The translations under genes were made by a program, and so were the position numbers. Of a stretch of DNA of 35,549 bases, positions 1-8,183 are shown piece after piece. The notes beneath the pieces were generated by a model. The model worked only from the letters and a program-made list of their open reading frames with translations, searched no databases and was not told the origin of the DNA. Position 1 is the stretch's first letter. The number at the start of each line of letters is the position of its first letter. This DNA is from Gammaproteobacteria bacterium UBA6724 (GTDB lineage Bacteria; Pseudomonadota; Gammaproteobacteria; Pseudomonadales; Azotimanducaceae): the NCBI GenBank assembly GCA_002454165.1, contig DKIG01000003.1, forward strand, positions 1,763 through 37,311. Reading direction: 5' to 3'.

Positions 1-54
1 TCGGAAAATATAGATGATGATTTGAATAGCATATTAGAAAGCGTGTTATCTTGA
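1..54 (+). CDS. Possible 3' end of an unidentified gene
   Basis: Frame 1 is open from the window edge to a TGA at 52-54 and gives 17 residues, SENIDDDLNSILESVLS. The other two plus frames hit stops within about 15 bases. The tail is acidic and could be the C-terminus of a protein whose body lies outside the window. It would be convergent with pntB. Too short to assign, and it may be chance. Confidence 0.3.
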   Translation, partial: SENIDDDLNSILESVLS

Positions 55-163
55 TGCTTTATCTGCTCCCACTTATTATTTATTCACGCTCATCTTGACC
101 TACACCTCGGTGTTGTGAAATAGATACCGATGATAATGGCGTCACGACGACGGCACCAATAGC

Positions 164-1525
164 CTAACCAAACTCTGAGACAAGCCCTGAGATAGAGGCT
201 TTGGCGTCCCCGAACAGCATCCGGCTATTCTCACCAAAGAACAAGGGATTATCGACGCCAGCGAAACCAGATGCCATAGAGCGCTTCAGCACAAAGACGG
301 TCCTCGCCTGGTCAACATTGATGATGGGCATACCGTAGATGGGACTATCTACATCATCACGAGCACTGGGGTTAACCACATCATTCGCGCCTATCACAAT
401 GGCGACATCCACATGCTCAATTCTGGGGTTGATGTCGTCCATCTCAACCAGTTGCTCATAGGGAACATCAGCCTCTGCTAGGAGAACATTCATGTGTCCG
501 GGCATCCGTCCCGCTACCGGATGAATGGCGTAACTAATCTCGGTGCCTCTGGCTTCCAGAATCTCTCCTAGTTCCTTAACCACATGCTGAGCCTGGGCGA
601 CCGCCATCCCGTAGCCCGGCACAAAACAGACATTGTTGGCAGCTTCTAGTATGTAATAGGCATCCTGGACTGAGATAGGCTTGACTTCCCCCTCAATCGC
701 CTTGCCTTGTTTGAGCGCGCCAAAACCACTGAAGAGTACATTAGCAAGTGAGCGATTCATCGCCTTGCACATGATATTGGTGAGGATGATACCGGAGGCA
801 CCCACCAGAGAGCCGGCGACTATCAGGATATTGTTGTTGATGGCGAAACCGGCAGCACAAGCAGCGATGCCAGAGTAGCTATTCAGCAGGGAAATGACCA
901 CCGGCATATCAGCACCCCCTATGGGTATGACTGCCATGATGCCCAGCAAGAGTGCGAGCCCCAGCAGGGCGTATAGCCACACTGAGTCAGGTGCAGGTGC
1001 CATCACAAAGAGGACTGCCACCGTCAGGATGCCGAGCAGTATTAGACTATTGACGATGCGCTGCCCGGTGAAGACCAATGCCTTGCTAGTGATGGTCTCG
1101 CTCAGCTTGCCATAGGCGATCAGACTTCCGGTAAAGGTTAGGCCTCCGATAAGCATGGCAAGCATAATGGTGACCGAGGTAAAGGTGCTGACTTCACCAA
1201 TGTACAGGGTAGACCATCCAACCAGCAAACTGGCGGCACCGCCAGAGCCGTTGAAGAGGGCGACCATTTCTGGCATGGCGGTCATGGTAATAAGACGCGC
1301 CGCCAGCGCACCTATGACAGAGCCAAGCAGAATACCGCTTAGTATGTACTCGTAGCTGAGGATACCCTCGGCGCTCAGACCCGCACAAAGGGCGATTAAC
1401 ATCCCGAGAGAAGATAAAAGATTACCGCGTCGGGCGGTCGCTGGAGAGCCGAGCATTTTCAGACCAAATACAAAAAGTACTGCCGACAGAATGTAGGAGA
1501 GGTTGGCAAGCAATTGGATGCTCAT
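164..1525 (-). CDS. pntB: NAD(P) transhydrogenase subunit beta
   Basis: This is the membrane and NADP(H)-binding subunit of the proton-translocating transhydrogenase, which uses the proton gradient to reduce NADP+ with NADH. At 453 residues it has the usual family length. The first ~270 residues are a series of hydrophobic membrane segments. The C-terminal third is the NADP-binding domain, with GYGMAVAQAQH at about residues 304-314 and the family stretch around SPIYGMPIINVDQA. Its ATG overlaps the stop of the gene before it by one base (TAATG), so the two are translationally coupled. It is the last gene of a three-gene operon. No strong terminator is visible downstream. Confidence 0.97.
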   Translation of the reverse strand: MSIQLLANLSYILSAVLFVFGLKMLGSPATARRGNLLSSLGMLIALCAGLSAEGILSYEYILSGILLGSVIGALAARLITMTAMPEMVALFNGSGGAASLLVGWSTLYIGEVSTFTSVTIMLAMLIGGLTFTGSLIAYGKLSETITSKALVFTGQRIVNSLILLGILTVAVLFVMAPAPDSVWLYALLGLALLLGIMAVIPIGGADMPVVISLLNSYSGIAACAAGFAINNNILIVAGSLVGASGIILTNIMCKAMNRSLANVLFSGFGALKQGKAIEGEVKPISVQDAYYILEAANNVCFVPGYGMAVAQAQHVVKELGEILEARGTEISYAIHPVAGRMPGHMNVLLAEADVPYEQLVEMDDINPRIEHVDVAIVIGANDVVNPSARDDVDSPIYGMPIINVDQARTVFVLKRSMASGFAGVDNPLFFGENSRMLFGDAKASISGLVSEFG

Positions 1526-1806
1526 TACTGGTTCTCGTCCTTGCTTTTGAACATGCTCAGCATCCGGTCAGTAACCAGGTAACCACCTACAACATTGATC
1601 GTGGCGAAGGTGACGGCTACCGTACCTAACCAGGTGCCAATGCCAATATCCACCATACCCGCCGTGAGAAAGGCGCCCGCCAGGGTGATGCCTGATATGG
1701 CGTTGGCACCAGACATCAGCGGGGTATGTAGGATGGCGGGCACCTTGGAGATGAGTTCAAAACCGAGAAAGATCGCCAATACAAGAACGAGAAATATCAC
1801 TTCCAC
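1525..1806 (-). CDS. pntAB: NAD(P) transhydrogenase subunit alpha part 2
   Basis: This small membrane subunit (93 residues) carries the transmembrane helices that are fused to the C-terminus of PntA in E. coli but are encoded separately in many other proteobacteria. I chose the GTG at 1806 over a longer reading from 1863. The GTG lies two bases after the pntAA stop and is preceded by a strong ribosome site (AAGAGGAG, 7 bases upstream), and the longer version would overlap pntAA and add a non-hydrophobic tail. From the GTG the protein begins VEVIFLVLVLAIFLG, a membrane segment, followed by LMSGANAISGI and further hydrophobic helices. It sits between pntAA and pntB. Confidence 0.93.
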   Translation of the reverse strand: MEVIFLVLVLAIFLGFELISKVPAILHTPLMSGANAISGITLAGAFLTAGMVDIGIGTWLGTVAVTFATINVVGGYLVTDRMLSMFKSKDENQ

Positions 1807-1807
1807 C

Positions 1808-2974
1808 CTAGGTCTCCTCTTGAGGTTTGATGTTGGCATTGACGACTTGATTAACAACATCATTGACCAACCGGCTCTGGTGGGTAATCACACAGCCCTT
1901 GAGAATTTCGTCCGAGAGATCAAGATTGAATTTTCCTGTAGTTTCATCCCAGTATTCGGTGACCAGGTGACAGAGGTTGGCTGAGTACATCTGACTAGCA
2001 TCATGAGGAATATGGGCGGGGAGGTTAGATAGACCCAGGATGGTGACGCCGTCCACCAGCACGGTTTCATCCGGTATTGAACCCTCCACATTGCCCCCTG
2101 AGTCAACAGCCATATCCAGGATGACGCCGCCCGGCTTCATTGCCGTCACCATGTCTGTGGTGACGATGCGGGGGGCAGGGCGGCCAAACACCTGTGCCGT
2201 GGTAATCACAATATCGGCTTGACTGATAGCCGCCTTCATCCCTTGACGCTGCTTCTCAAGTTGTTCGGGTCCCAGTTCCCGGGCATAACCGCCCGCTGTC
2301 TGTCCGGTGTCACCCAGATCAATCTCAAGGAACTTGCCGCCGACGGAACGAATCTGTTCGGCAACCACCGGTCTGGTATCAAATGCCTCCACTCTGGCGC
2401 CAAGCCGTTTCGCCGTAGCAATCGCCTGTAACCCCGCCACGCCCGCACCGATAATAAAAACCCGGGCGGGGCTGAGGGTGCCAGCGGGGGTCATCATCAT
2501 GGGCAGGGTGCGGTCAAGCGTCTGGCTGGCGAGGATGACCGCGAAATAACCCGCAAGATTAGCCTGGGAACTCAGGGCGTCCATCTTTTGGGCACGGGTG
2601 GTTCTCGGGATCATCTCCATACTGATGGCGGTCACGCCCTGTGTCGTCAGCAACTTAACCAATTCGCCTTGCCGATAGGGGTCAAGGTAACTGATATGTA
2701 TAGCCCCCGCCTTGAGGAGTCCGACTTCCTCGGCATCTGGACTCTGTACTCTTAACACCAGGTCGCCACTGCTGAGGAGGGCATGACGATCCTCCGACAG
2801 GCTAGCACCAGCTTCAACATAATCGGCATCAGGATAGTGCGCTGCTTCACCCAGACCAGATTCAACCGAGACCGTCAAACCAGCCCGACACAGGATCTTG
2901 ACCGATTCAGGCACCAGCGCGACGCGATGTTCGTTTGCCCGGGATTCTGCAGGTACCACAATGCGCATAGTCAT
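1808..2974 (-). CDS. pntAA: NAD(P) transhydrogenase subunit alpha part 1
   Basis: This is the soluble NAD(H)-binding subunit of transhydrogenase (388 residues), related to alanine dehydrogenase. It opens with the expected MRIVVPAE start. A family loop containing RTTRAQKMDALSSQANLAGY runs at about residues 124-143, the dinucleotide fold GAGVAG lies at 176-181, and an acidic residue that would contact the NAD ribose is at D199. It ends with a short charged tail. Two ATGs are possible (2974 and 2968), and neither has a clear ribosome site. It is the first gene of the pntAA-pntAB-pntB operon and is divergent from the carboxyltransferase gene across about 170 bases. Confidence 0.96.
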   Translation of the reverse strand: MTMRIVVPAESRANEHRVALVPESVKILCRAGLTVSVESGLGEAAHYPDADYVEAGASLSEDRHALLSSGDLVLRVQSPDAEEVGLLKAGAIHISYLDPYRQGELVKLLTTQGVTAISMEMIPRTTRAQKMDALSSQANLAGYFAVILASQTLDRTLPMMMTPAGTLSPARVFIIGAGVAGLQAIATAKRLGARVEAFDTRPVVAEQIRSVGGKFLEIDLGDTGQTAGGYARELGPEQLEKQRQGMKAAISQADIVITTAQVFGRPAPRIVTTDMVTAMKPGGVILDMAVDSGGNVEGSIPDETVLVDGVTILGLSNLPAHIPHDASQMYSANLCHLVTEYWDETTGKFNLDLSDEILKGCVITHQSRLVNDVVNQVVNANIKPQEET

Positions 2975-3143
2975 GTCTGGGTGCAGGTCGTCAAATTAAA
3001 AGCAGAGGAAGAGGCGGGAAGGTATCACGGAGGGCGGAAAATTTCTATCCATTTGCAGGCTCAATCAGGTGCAGGGTCATAAATTGTTATATTCTAGTGC
3101 CGGATTTTCAGCATCGGGCAATCATAGGGATGAATTGACCAGC

Positions 3144-4697
3144 ATGAGTTGGAACAAAGAAGTAGAGGAGATCGCCCTGAGACGGGAACTATCAAAACAT
3201 CAGGGCGGTGAGGAAGCGGTGGCGGCACACCATGCCAAGGGGCGTCTGACCATCCGAGAGCGTATTGCTGCCCTGGTGCAGCCCGGTTCCTTTGAGGAGC
3301 ATGGCGAAGGGGCTGGCTTTGCTGAACGGGACGCCCAGGGCAGGATAACGGACTTCAGTCCGGCCAACTATGTTATCGGCTTCGGTAATATTGACGGGCG
3401 CCGAGTGGCAGTGGGTGGGGAAGATTTCACGCTCAAGGGCGGCTCCCCCAATGGCGCAGGTCTGCGCAAGAGTGTCTATGCAGAAGAATTGGCGGTTCAG
3501 TTTAATCTGCCCCTGGTTCGCCTCTTGGAGGGCGGTGGTGGCAGTGTGGCAGAGTCAGCTAGTCGCCCTGGGACGGTGGGCGCCCCGGTATATGCCGAGC
3601 CGAGGTTCAGCATTATCGCCAAAGCCATGCAACAGGTGCCCGTCGTTTCCGCTGCTCTGGGTCCGGTGGCGGGCTTCCCTGCCGGGCGACTGACGGCGTC
3701 GCACTTTTCGGTGATGGTCAAGGACATTTCTCAAGTCATGGTTGCAGGTCCAGCCTTGGTCAAACGGGCACTCGGCATCTCCTTGACAAAGGAGGAACTC
3801 GGCGGCTGGCGTGTTCATAGCCGAAGCGGTCTGGTGGACAATTGTGCCGAATCGGAGCAGGACGCCTTCCAGCAGATGCGGCGGTTCCTAAGTTATATGC
3901 CGCAGAATGTCTGGCAGATCCCAGCGCGGCAGGCATCTGACGACGACCCCGACCGTGCCGATGAAGCCCTGCTCAGCATTGTGCCGAAGAACCGTCGTAC
4001 CCCCTTTGCCATACGCGATCTTGTGCGTCATGTGGTGGACCAGGATTCCTTCTTTGAGATAGCACCCTGCTATGGTCGGGGTCAGGTTATCGGTCTGGCA
4101 AGACTCTCGGGTGCGGTGCTGGGCATCATCGCCAATGATTGTCGCCATTTTGCCGGTGCCATGACGGCGGAAGGCTCGCAGAAGGCAAAGCGGATGATGG
4201 AGTTGTGCGACACCTTTCATATTCCGATTGTCAATTTTTTGGACGAGCCGGGGTTTATGGTCGGTCCCGGTGCCGAGGCCTCGGCTTGTATCCGCTATGG
4301 TATGAGTGCCGTGGCTGCTGCTGTCCAATCAACAGTTCCCTGGGCGACGATTGCAGTACACAAGTCCTTCGGCCTGGCGTCCGCCGCCCACTTTGCACCC
4401 AATACCTATAAGTTGGCATGGCCCTCCTTTGAGATGGGCGCTCTGCCGGTGGAGGGCGGCGTGGCGGTTGCATTTCATCGTGAAATTGCAGCAGCGGATG
4501 ACCCGGATGCCAAGCGTCGCGAATTGGAAGAAACACTGATGAAGAATCGCTCCCCCTTCCCGATGATGGAAAGTTTTGCCGTGCATGAATTGATTGATCC
4601 AAGACAGACAAGATCAAAACTCTGCCGTTGGGTGGAGTGGATACAACCCCTGCTTGAGGAATTGAAGGGGCAGGTCACCTGGGGCATGCGGCCGTGA
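3144..4697 (+). CDS. Acyl-CoA carboxylase carboxyltransferase subunit
   Basis: This is a biotin-dependent carboxyltransferase of the propionyl/methylcrotonyl/acetyl-CoA carboxylase beta family (517 residues from the ATG at 3144). The usual family length is about 510-540. It has two crotonase-like halves. The N-terminal half carries GGSPNGAGLRKS and the glycine-rich LLEGGGGSVAES. The C-terminal half carries CDTFHIPIVNFLDEPGFMVG and a conserved alanine/glycine-rich region. It transfers carboxyl from biotin to an acyl-CoA; the substrate cannot be told from sequence. No biotin carboxylase or biotin carrier gene is nearby, so the partner must be encoded elsewhere. Its stop overlaps the GTG of the dsbD-like gene (GTGA). 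A longer reading from 3069 exists, but its extra 25 residues do not resemble the family. Confidence 0.88.
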   Translation: MSWNKEVEEIALRRELSKHQGGEEAVAAHHAKGRLTIRERIAALVQPGSFEEHGEGAGFAERDAQGRITDFSPANYVIGFGNIDGRRVAVGGEDFTLKGGSPNGAGLRKSVYAEELAVQFNLPLVRLLEGGGGSVAESASRPGTVGAPVYAEPRFSIIAKAMQQVPVVSAALGPVAGFPAGRLTASHFSVMVKDISQVMVAGPALVKRALGISLTKEELGGWRVHSRSGLVDNCAESEQDAFQQMRRFLSYMPQNVWQIPARQASDDDPDRADEALLSIVPKNRRTPFAIRDLVRHVVDQDSFFEIAPCYGRGQVIGLARLSGAVLGIIANDCRHFAGAMTAEGSQKAKRMMELCDTFHIPIVNFLDEPGFMVGPGAEASACIRYGMSAVAAAVQSTVPWATIAVHKSFGLASAAHFAPNTYKLAWPSFEMGALPVEGGVAVAFHREIAAADDPDAKRRELEETLMKNRSPFPMMESFAVHELIDPRQTRSKLCRWVEWIQPLLEELKGQVTWGMRP

Positions 4698-6970
4698 CCA
4701 TGAGAAGAATCTGGCTCCTGGTGGCGATGACATGCCTTGTGACCGCGGTGGCTTCCGGGGCGGTACTGAAAGCTGCGCTAGAAGACCCATTAGAAGACCC
4801 CTTAGAAGAGACGCAAAAAGAGACATCAAAAGTAGTCGTTGATCTGGTGCCAGAGGTCAGAGCCGCCGCCAGGGGAGATTCTTTCGACCTGCTACTACGA
4901 CAGAAGATTGCGCCCGGCTGGCATACCTACTGGCGTAATCCCGGTGATTCCGGTGCGCCTCCCGAACTAGATTGGACCCTGCCACCTGGGGTTAGGCTCA
5001 GCGAATTTGAGTGGCCCTTGCCAGAGCGGATCCCCTTTGGTCCCCTGGTCAATTTTGGTTATCAGGACGAGGTGCTCTTACCGCTGACTGTGACGCTCCC
5101 GCCTGATTTTGCTGGTGATGCGCTCAGACTAGAAGTTGCTGGCAGGATATTGGTCTGTGCAGACATCTGTATCCCGCAGCAGATTTATGCTGAAACCATA
5201 GTTCCGGTCATAGTTCCGGTCGGGCAGGACCGACCCTTGTTGAACCCTGATGTTCAGCGTCTCTTCCGACAGGCAAGAGATCGCATCCCGGTTCGGATTG
5301 ACCTGCCCGCAGAATACTCCTTAGATTCAACTCTGCATTCAAACTTCCTCTCTCCGACGGACGAGCTTGATGAGCAATATATCAAGGTCTTGATTGGTTT
5401 GCCTTTTGTTAGAGAAGCTCGCCTCAGAAGGGTGACCTATTTTCCATTCCTCCAGGACCTGATTGATAACGCCGCTGAACAAGCATATAAACTCACTGAG
5501 ACAGGGCTGGTCATCCACTTGAAGCCTGGCTACCTCTTTGATCCGACGACTGCGGACTTGTCGGGTCTGGTTGTTATTGAAGAGGCTGTCATTGCAGAAG
5601 CATCGGCGGATGGAGATGCTGGAGTAACAAATAACGCGGGCAATCTCGTCTCTGCATTTGAGATTAGCCTTGACTCCCAGTCAACAAATGACCTGACAAG
5701 GGTGGTAGCAGACAGTACCGACATGGGTTTACTGCTCGCCGTCGCCTTTGCTTTCCTAGGCGGGCTGATTCTGAACCTCATGCCCTGCGTTTTTCCCATC
5801 CTATCCATTAAAATCCTCTCGCTGATTGAGACTGTGCGCAAACAGGGCAGCTCCATGATGTTGCATGGTCTGACTTACAGTGCCGGCGTCCTGCTGAGTT
5901 TTATCGCTATCGCCGCTCTACTCATTGCCTTGCGTCTAAGCGGCGAGGCGATAGGCTGGGGTTATCAACTGCAATCGCCTCTGGTGGTGGGCTTCCTTGC
6001 CTATCTTTTTGTGTTGGTGGGGCTAAATTTATTCGGCTACTTTGAGATAGGCGGCGGCTGGCTATCGCTGGGTGGTGCCGGGCAATCGTCGCCTGGTGGT
6101 TCCTGGCGGGGTTATGGTGCCTCCTTCGCCACCGGCATTCTCGCTACCCTGGTTGCTGCTCCCTGCACGGCACCCTTCATGGGCGCAGCGATTGGCTTCG
6201 CTTTGCTCCAGTCGCCACCGGTCAGCCTGCTGATTTTTGCGTCACTGGGGGCGGGGATGGCACTGCCGTATCTAGTCTTGTGTGCGTCACCTACATTGTT
6301 GCGATGGCTACCACGCCCCGGTGCATGGATGCTCAGCCTCAGACATCTGCTTGCCTTTCCTATGTTCGCTTCTGCGGTTTGGTTGTTGTGGGTGCTGGGT
6401 ATTCAGGTGGGTCTGGACGGCATGATTCAGGTGCTTGCCGGTCTTTTGATGATGAGCTTTGCCATCTGGTTGCTGACCCAGCCTATTGCCAGCAGGTTTG
6501 TCGGGGCAGGGGTGAAGCTGCTTGCAGTGTCGCTACTACTGGTGTCCGGATACCTGGTGGCTGTTCAAGAAGGGAATCAAGAAGGGCGTCAAGAAGCGAA
6601 TCAAGGCACAGCGTCAAGGACAGCGGATGATGATGCCTGCCTGACCTATTCACCGATCGCCTTGGCGGCTGCCCGGGAGATCGGCGATCTGCTGGTGAAC
6701 TTCACTGCGGCCTGGTGTATTACCTGCAAGGTCAATGAATTAACAGTGCTCAAGACGCGCCGGGTGCGAGAGGCGATGCGTGAATACCAGGTCACCTGTA
6801 TGCAGGCGGATTGGACCAATGAAGACCCAGCTATTACCGCCGCTCTGCAGGAGTATGGTCGGAGCGGGGTGCCGCTGTATCTACTCTATCGACAGGGGGA
6901 GGAGAGAGCAGAGGTATTGCCGCAGATACTGACGCCTGAGCTTCTGATAAATGCGCTCAAATCCCCTTGA
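4694..6970 (+). CDS. dsbD: Thiol:disulfide interchange protein, DsbD/ScsB-like
   Basis: This inner-membrane reductase (758 residues) carries electrons from cytoplasmic thioredoxin to periplasmic thiols. It has a signal peptide with paired arginines. A periplasmic N-terminal domain follows, with the cysteine motif VCADIC (C155, C159), more like ScsB proteins than E. coli DsbD. The central membrane domain has the paired cysteines NLMPCVFP (C365) and APCTAPF (C491). The C-terminal thioredoxin domain has WCITCK (C675, C678). All three redox-active pairs are present. The start is GTG 4694 (overlapping the previous stop) or ATG 4700. Three 12-bp in-frame tandem duplications sit inside the gene, after the signal peptide, in the N-domain, and in the linker before the thioredoxin domain. 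It is convergent with the MaoC gene. Confidence 0.9.
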   Translation: MTMRRIWLLVAMTCLVTAVASGAVLKAALEDPLEDPLEETQKETSKVVVDLVPEVRAAARGDSFDLLLRQKIAPGWHTYWRNPGDSGAPPELDWTLPPGVRLSEFEWPLPERIPFGPLVNFGYQDEVLLPLTVTLPPDFAGDALRLEVAGRILVCADICIPQQIYAETIVPVIVPVGQDRPLLNPDVQRLFRQARDRIPVRIDLPAEYSLDSTLHSNFLSPTDELDEQYIKVLIGLPFVREARLRRVTYFPFLQDLIDNAAEQAYKLTETGLVIHLKPGYLFDPTTADLSGLVVIEEAVIAEASADGDAGVTNNAGNLVSAFEISLDSQSTNDLTRVVADSTDMGLLLAVAFAFLGGLILNLMPCVFPILSIKILSLIETVRKQGSSMMLHGLTYSAGVLLSFIAIAALLIALRLSGEAIGWGYQLQSPLVVGFLAYLFVLVGLNLFGYFEIGGGWLSLGGAGQSSPGGSWRGYGASFATGILATLVAAPCTAPFMGAAIGFALLQSPPVSLLIFASLGAGMALPYLVLCASPTLLRWLPRPGAWMLSLRHLLAFPMFASAVWLLWVLGIQVGLDGMIQVLAGLLMMSFAIWLLTQPIASRFVGAGVKLLAVSLLLVSGYLVAVQEGNQEGRQEANQGTASRTADDDACLTYSPIALAAAREIGDLLVNFTAAWCITCKVNELTVLKTRRVREAMREYQVTCMQADWTNEDPAITAALQEYGRSGVPLYLLYRQGEERAEVLPQILTPELLINALKSP
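4778..4813 (+). repeat. 12-bp in-frame tandem repeat, 3 copies, in dsbD
   Basis: Three successive 12-bp units (CTAGAAGACCCA and variants) encode LEDP-LEDP-LEET just after the signal peptide of the dsbD-like gene. The repeat keeps frame. Confidence 0.85.
5198..5221 (+). repeat. 12-bp perfect tandem duplication in dsbD
   Basis: ATAGTTCCGGTC occurs twice back to back and encodes IVPV-IVPV in the periplasmic N-terminal domain. The copies are identical, which suggests a recent duplication. Confidence 0.85.
6565..6608 (+). repeat. 12-bp in-frame tandem repeat, about 3.5 copies, in dsbD
   Basis: Units of TCAAGAAGGGAA and close variants encode QEGN-QEGR-QEAN-QG, a hydrophilic linker between the last membrane helix and the thioredoxin domain. 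Confidence 0.85.
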
Positions 6971-6978
6971 CCGGCGGC

Positions 6979-7000
6979 AATTACTAGGGAATTACTAGGG
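6979..7000. repeat. 11-bp perfect tandem duplication at MaoC stop
   Basis: AATTACTAGGG occurs twice in a row in the 24-base gap between the convergent dsbD and MaoC genes. The second copy contains the TAG stop (minus strand) of the MaoC gene, so the first copy lies just after the stop. Confidence 0.85.
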
Positions 7001-7417
7001 GTCCAATCGGGCGGAGGCTTTGCCTCGGATGACTTCAACGCCTTCCTCGTCGGTAGTTGACACCGCCATGTCGGCGATCATATCGCCATCTACCTCACGG
7101 ATTTCCGTGACAGTTGCCTTGGCAGTCAAGGTCGCACCGGGAAAGACCTGAGCAGTAAACCTGACGCTGTAAGCGGTCAGGCGTCCGTCTCCCACATAGT
7201 TGGTCAGCATCTTCCCGGTCATGCCCATTGACAGCATGCCGTGGGCAAAGACGGAGGGATAGCCAGCTACCTGGGTGGCAAATATTTCATCAGTGTGGAG
7301 CGGATTGTAATCCCCGGATGCACCTGCATATTGCACTATTTGAGTGCGGGACAGGTTGTTACACACTTCTTCCTGATAAACATCACCTACTTTCACCCTA
7401 CTTGCTTGTAATGCCAT
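6995..7417 (-). CDS. MaoC-like (R)-specific enoyl-CoA hydratase, catalytic
   Basis: This is a single hot-dog-fold hydratase (140 residues). It holds the hydratase-2 motif ASGDYNPLH at about residues 33-41, with the catalytic Asp36 and His41 present. Such enzymes hydrate trans-2-enoyl-CoA to (R)-3-hydroxyacyl-CoA or run the reverse dehydration. I chose ATG 7417 over 7438 because AGGAG lies 8 bases upstream of it, while the earlier ATG has no ribosome site. It follows the second MaoC-type gene at close spacing, which suggests a heterodimer of the HadA-HadB or ChsH1-ChsH2 kind. The substrate is unknown. Confidence 0.85.
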   Translation of the reverse strand: MALQASRVKVGDVYQEEVCNNLSRTQIVQYAGASGDYNPLHTDEIFATQVAGYPSVFAHGMLSMGMTGKMLTNYVGDGRLTAYSVRFTAQVFPGATLTAKATVTEIREVDGDMIADMAVSTTDEEGVEVIRGKASARLDP

Positions 7418-7434
7418 CTTGCTCGCTCCTGTGT

Positions 7435-7926
7435 TCATTCAGATGTTGCGGGGTGCTCGGTACGGACACCAACCCCCGTCGCGGTCACGACCAATTCACC
7501 CTTTTGATTACGGTATTCGGTGACGGATTCACTGAACATCAATTTGCCGCCCCTGCGACCCTCCTTGTTCCAACTTTTGCCGGGCTTAGTTGTCGCGGTG
7601 AGTTGGTCACCTAGCTGTATCGGAAGATGATAGACATAGTGTTGTTCCGCATGGAGCCCGCCGCCGCCACCACTACCGCCTTCCTTTTTGGTGATGCCGG
7701 TGGGAGTTTTCCCTGAACCAAACCATGCTTCGCCAATCTTTGGCCTCAGAAAATAGTCAGGTTCAAATTGGGCGCTGGATTGGACGAAGGTTGGCGGTGC
7801 AATGATGGCACCCTGGTCTGTTGAAGCTGCATGCTCCGCATCATAGTAAATCTGATTTGTATCTCCGATTGAACGGGCAAACATCATGATGTGTCCTGCT
7901 TCTATCGGGAAATTTTTAACTGCCAT
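7435..7926 (-). CDS. MaoC-fold dehydratase partner (FAS1_DH-like)
   Basis: This 163-residue protein has the N-terminal MaoC/HadA-type hot-dog fold. It starts MAVKNFPIEAGHIMMFARSI, and where the catalytic partner has GDYNPLH this one reads GDTNQIYYD (residues 21-29), with no His. It is therefore probably the non-catalytic, substrate-binding half of a heterodimer with the adjacent hydratase, as known for HadA/HadC. A glycine-rich stretch, GGSGGGGGLHAEQ, precedes the conserved HYVYHLPIQLGD. AAGGAG sits 6 bases ahead of the ATG. The two genes form a two-gene operon on the minus strand. Confidence 0.82.
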   Translation of the reverse strand: MAVKNFPIEAGHIMMFARSIGDTNQIYYDAEHAASTDQGAIIAPPTFVQSSAQFEPDYFLRPKIGEAWFGSGKTPTGITKKEGGSGGGGGLHAEQHYVYHLPIQLGDQLTATTKPGKSWNKEGRRGGKLMFSESVTEYRNQKGELVVTATGVGVRTEHPATSE

Positions 7927-8183
7927 GAGGCTCTCCTTTCTGCTTTATTCATACCAAAAAATGCCTGCCAGACTCAGCTACCAGAAGCAAGGGAAGGTAC
8001 AAACATCTAGCATCCAGGTCAAGAGGCATCTACCATCCCACTGCTTTTCTAAGTAAATCAAAGTATTTCAAAAATGACTTGTCGGACTTCTGGCACGACT
8101 GTATGATTTTTTCTGAGCCCATTGAGCGTTCCAGAAACAGCACATTAAAACAACAACCAACCTGAGGATGTAAGACGCATTCC
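7927..8183. other. Intergenic region upstream of the transposase homologue
   Basis: These 257 bases separate the MaoC pair from the RAYT-like gene. The only structure I see is a 12-bp direct repeat with one mismatch, CATCTAGCATCC at 8004-8015 and CATCTACCATCC at 8027-8038. No RNA gene, REP-like palindrome or long inverted repeat was recognised. Confidence 0.4.

Noticed and set aside
1807..1863. Longer start for the small transhydrogenase subunit
   Set aside because: It overlaps pntAA heavily, while a GTG at 1806 has a strong ribosome site.
3069..3143. N-terminal extension of the carboxyltransferase
   Set aside because: The 25 extra residues do not resemble the family, and similarity starts at the internal ATG.
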